A DNA stretch of 64,000 bases from Caballeronia cordobensis (GTDB lineage Bacteria > Pseudomonadota > Gammaproteobacteria > Burkholderiales > Burkholderiaceae), in the NCBI RefSeq assembly GCF_001544575.2, contig NZ_FCNY02000008.1, positions 310,001 to 374,000 of the forward strand. The letters are read 5' to 3'. Positions 61,429-64,000 of this stretch are shown in pieces. Within the stretch, counting starts at the first letter, position 1. The number at the start of each line of letters is the position of its first letter. The position numbers were made by a program, and so were the translations under genes. The notes beneath the pieces were generated by a model. That model did no database searches. It worked only from the letters and a program-made list of their open reading frames with translations, and had not been told where the DNA came from.

Positions 61429-61649
61429 CGTGATGACTCACTCAAAAGCGGTTCTGATCGGAAAACCCGTGGTCCGAGGCCGATGTTCACAAAATAGCCT
61501 CGTCAAAGCATCGAGGAAAACATTGTTTTCCAATGCGCTCGCCAGCTTTCTCCTATGCAGGGAATCTTCGAAAATGGCGAAGAGGCATGCTTTCGATAAC
61601 GCGCTCCGTATCCGATAAGATGGTGCGAACAAAAGTCGGCGATAAACCT

Positions 61650-62564
61650 ATGTCATCCTCCTTCACGCTGCGCCAACTGAAGTATTTCGTCGCAACGGTG
61701 GACAACGGAAGCGTCGCCGAGGCGTCGCGGAAGCTGTTTATCGCGCAGCCATCGCTATCCGTCGCGATCAAGGGGCTGGAGGAAAGCTTCGGCACGCAAC
61801 TCATCATTCGTCATCACGCGCAAGGCATTTCGCTGACGCCGGCCGGCGCGCGGTTTTACGAGCGCGCCAAGGCGCTGCTCAAGTCCGTCCATGAGTTCGA
61901 GCAGAATGCGCTCGCGGAAGGCGACATATCATCGGGGCGCGTCGATATCGGATGCTTCGAGACCTTCGCGCCGCTCTATCTGCCGAGCCTGATTCGCGGC
62001 TTCAACGCTGTGTATCCTGGCATCGAAATCCGAGTGCGCGACGGCGATCAGGAAGAGCTTTTGCAAGGGCTAGATAAAGGCCGATTCGATCTCGTCCTCG
62101 TCTACGAACTCGGGCTCGACGATACGTTCTCCACGCACTTGCTGACGCCGGGGCAAGCGCCTTATGTCTTGCTGCCGGCGGCGCATCGGCTTGCCGCAGC
62201 GGATAAGGCAAGTCTCTTCGATCTATTCGACGAGCCGCTCATCCTGCTCGATGTCTCGCCGAGCAAGGACTATTTTCTCGGCCTGTTCGAACCGTACGGA
62301 TTGACCCCGAAAGTGGGCTTCAGCTCGCCATCGCTCGAACTGGTTCGCGGCATGGTGGGCGAGGGATTCGGCTACTCGCTTCTGGTCACGCGTCCGCACG
62401 CGCCGACCACGTATGCCGGACACGAAGTCGTCGCGGTCGAGATCGCGGAGCCGGTTGGCTGTTCGGGCCTCGTGGCTGCGTGGCTCAAGCGCAATCAGTT
62501 GACCGTGCCCGCGCGTCTGTTCATGGAATACGCGGAGACACGGTTCAATTCGATGTCCGCCTGA
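61650..62564 (+). CDS. LysR family transcriptional regulator
   Basis: The start is set at ATG 61650 (MSSSFTLRQLKYFVATVDNG), the standard LysR N-terminus; the longer reading from 61533 has an untypical extension. The 304-residue protein has the HTH at ~5-60 (SVAEASRKLFIAQPSLSVAI) and the effector-binding domain (VDIGCFETFAPLYLPSLIRG; MVGEGFGYSLLVTRP). It is divergent from the Rieske oxygenase operon (about 220 bp apart) and probably controls it. Convergent with the permease genes. Confidence 0.9.
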   Translation: MSSSFTLRQLKYFVATVDNGSVAEASRKLFIAQPSLSVAIKGLEESFGTQLIIRHHAQGISLTPAGARFYERAKALLKSVHEFEQNALAEGDISSGRVDIGCFETFAPLYLPSLIRGFNAVYPGIEIRVRDGDQEELLQGLDKGRFDLVLVYELGLDDTFSTHLLTPGQAPYVLLPAAHRLAAADKASLFDLFDEPLILLDVSPSKDYFLGLFEPYGLTPKVGFSSPSLELVRGMVGEGFGYSLLVTRPHAPTTYAGHEVVAVEIAEPVGCSGLVAAWLKRNQLTVPARLFMEYAETRFNSMSA

Positions 62565-62576
62565 CCGAATACCCAG

Positions 62577-63404
62577 TCAGACCAGCGCCTGACTCGCGGC
62601 CGCCGCACGGGCGCGCAGCCAGTTGATGCTCGCGAACAGCAGCACGGCGAACACGATCAACATGGTCGCAACCGCCAGAATCGACGGATCGATGGAATCC
62701 CTGATGCCGCTCCACATCTGTCGCGGCACCGTCTTCTGATCCGGGCCGCCGATGAACAGGATCACGATGACTTCATCGAACGACGTCGCGAAAGCGAACA
62801 CGCTTCCCGTTGCGACCGCGGGCGTGATGAGCGGAAGCGTCACGCGCCTGAACGCGACCCACGGCGGCGCGCCCAGTCCGGATGCCGCGCGCAGGAGACT
62901 CTGATCGAAGGACAGCAACGAAGCCGTCACCGTGATGACGACGAACGGCGTGCCGAGCGCGGCATGCGCAAGAATGACGCCGGGATAGGAGTTGACGAGC
63001 CCGAGCGGCGCGAACACGAGATAAAAGCCCGCGGCCACGACGACGATCGGCACGATCATCGGGGAAATGATGATCGGCATGACGATCGAGCGCAGCGGAA
63101 ACTGCGTTCGCGACAAGCCGAGCGCCGCGAGCGTCCCAAGACACGTTGCGATCAAGGTGGACGCCGCGCCGATGGCCACGCTGTTCAGCAGCGCGCGTTG
63201 CCAGTCCGGACTCGTCAGCGCCTGTTCATACCAGCGCAGCGAAAACCCTTGCAGCGGATACGAAAAGTAAGACCCCGAGTTGAACGAAAGCGGAATGATC
63301 GCGAGAATCGGCGCCACCAGAAAGAACAGCACGAGCGCGGAATGCACGCGTACCCAGCGGGAAGCGACGCGCTCCGTCAGCACCGTATTGCGTTTGTCTA
63401 GCAT
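62577..63404 (-). CDS. ABC transporter permease, spermidine/putrescine type (PotC-like)
   Basis: The start is ATG 63404 (MLDKRNTVLTERVASRWVRV) with AAAGGGACG upstream. The 275-residue inner-membrane protein has six hydrophobic segments and the permease EAA-loop (LRAASGLGAPPWVAFRRVTLPLITPAVATG, by extent residues ~180-209). It pairs with the PotB-like permease 25 bp upstream. Members of this group import polyamines, opines or betaines, in keeping with the adjacent Rieske oxygenase. Confidence 0.9.
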   Translation of the reverse strand: MLDKRNTVLTERVASRWVRVHSALVLFFLVAPILAIIPLSFNSGSYFSYPLQGFSLRWYEQALTSPDWQRALLNSVAIGAASTLIATCLGTLAALGLSRTQFPLRSIVMPIIISPMIVPIVVVAAGFYLVFAPLGLVNSYPGVILAHAALGTPFVVITVTASLLSFDQSLLRAASGLGAPPWVAFRRVTLPLITPAVATGSVFAFATSFDEVIVILFIGGPDQKTVPRQMWSGIRDSIDPSILAVATMLIVFAVLLFASINWLRARAAAASQALV

Positions 63405-63429
63405 GATCGTCCCTTTGGTCTCGCGTGCT

Positions 63430-64000
63430 TCAACCGAAGCGCAGCCGGTCGATGCCGACAATGCGATTGAAGATGAAATAGAAGATCGCCGTGAAGATCA
63501 CGAGATAAGCCGAGAGCGCGCCCGCGAGTCCCCAGTTGAGCTGCGTATTCGTCTGGATCGCGATGAGCTGGCTGATCATCTCGTCGCCCGCGCCGCCGAG
63601 CAGGGCAGGCGTGATGTAGTAGCCGAGCGCGAGCACGAACACGAGGAAGCATCCCGCGCCCACGCCCGGCAAGGTCTGCGGAATATAGACGCGCACGAAG
63701 GCCGTGAACGGATGCGCGCCCAGCGACTTCGCCGCGCGCAGATACACGGGCGGCACGCCCTTCATCACGGAGAAGATGGCGAGGATCATGTAAGGCAGCA
63801 GCACGTGCGTCATGCCGATCAACACGCCCATGCGATTGAAGACGAGCGGCACGGGATGCGTCACGACGCCGAGACTCATCAACAGGCTGTTGACGACGCC
63901 GCCCGGTTGCAGAAGCACGTACCACGCCGTCGTGCGCACGAGCAGCGAAGTCCAGAACGGCACGATGACGAAGAGCATCAGCCGGTTGCTGCTTTTCTCG
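63430..64000 (-). CDS. ABC transporter permease, spermidine/putrescine type (PotB-like), 5' end missing
   Basis: The frame is open to the right window edge (EKSSNRLMLFVIVPFWTSLL), so the N-terminal part lies outside the window. The visible ~189 residues contain TM segments, the VRTTAWYVLLQPGGVVNSLL stretch typical of PotB permeases and the EAA-loop (YLRAAKSLGAHPFTAFVRVYIPQTLPGVGAG, residues by extent). Upstream genes (ATPase, binding protein) are probably just outside the window. Confidence 0.88.
   Translation of the reverse strand, partial: EKSSNRLMLFVIVPFWTSLLVRTTAWYVLLQPGGVVNSLLMSLGVVTHPVPLVFNRMGVLIGMTHVLLPYMILAIFSVMKGVPPVYLRAAKSLGAHPFTAFVRVYIPQTLPGVGAGCFLVFVLALGYYITPALLGGAGDEMISQLIAIQTNTQLNWGLAGALSAYLVIFTAIFYFIFNRIVGIDRLRFG

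Overview
The window comes from a GC-rich, Gram-negative chromosome or megaplasmid of Burkholderiaceae type (Caballeronia/Paraburkholderia-like). This is inferred from the many IclR/LysR-controlled catabolic clusters, the codon and base composition and the gene families, not from a phylogenetic marker, since there is no rRNA or tRNA here. It holds four catabolic or uptake blocks around one roughly 28 kb secretion-machine island.

Left block (1-13.9 kb): a minus-strand operon (FAD oxidoreductase cut by the window edge, uronate-dehydrogenase-like enzyme, hydantoinase B and A subunits) stands divergent from a plus-strand operon (livHMGF ABC transporter, etfBA, class II aldolase). An AraC-like gene and the liv-type periplasmic binding protein follow. 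The promoter regions of livH and of the binding protein share a 15-base identity, so they are probably co-regulated. 14.1-18.1 kb: an AtuA-like pair plus a CitMHS transporter, divergent from a LysR regulator. 18.1-18.8 kb: a small lipoprotein and a response-regulator relic.

18.8-27.5 kb: an aromatic or alicyclic catabolic cluster ending in hydroxyquinol dioxygenase and maleylacetate reductase. It contains a shikimate-dehydrogenase homologue, a Gfo/Idh/MocA oxidoreductase, a TIM-barrel protein, an MFS transporter and an IclR regulator with repeated candidate operators. 27.5-29.1 kb is a graveyard of broken genes (hydrolase tail, frameshifted glutamine-amidotransferase-like gene, unknown ORF, aminotransferase tail) and looks like the old edge of an insertion.

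30.4-58.2 kb, all on the minus strand, is an extracellular contractile injection system (eCIS, the phage-tail-like PVC/Afp/MAC family): tube, sheath, cap, baseplate, spike, PAAR tip, AAA+ ATPase, a 1619-residue protein with the eCIS core (DUF4157) domain and a PD-(D/E)XK-like nuclease motif, a NHL-propeller/gpI fusion, and three related proteins at the 3' end. A sigma-54 enhancer-binding regulator sits at the 5' end, followed by palindromic enhancer sites and a well-spaced -24/-12 promoter, so the machine looks like a single sigma-54 regulon.

Right block (58.5-64 kb): a phytanoyl-CoA-dioxygenase-family gene, a Rieske oxygenase with its PDR/VanB-type reductase, a LysR regulator and two permeases of a spermidine/putrescine-type ABC transporter, the last cut by the window edge. 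No IS element, CRISPR array or RNA gene was recognised.
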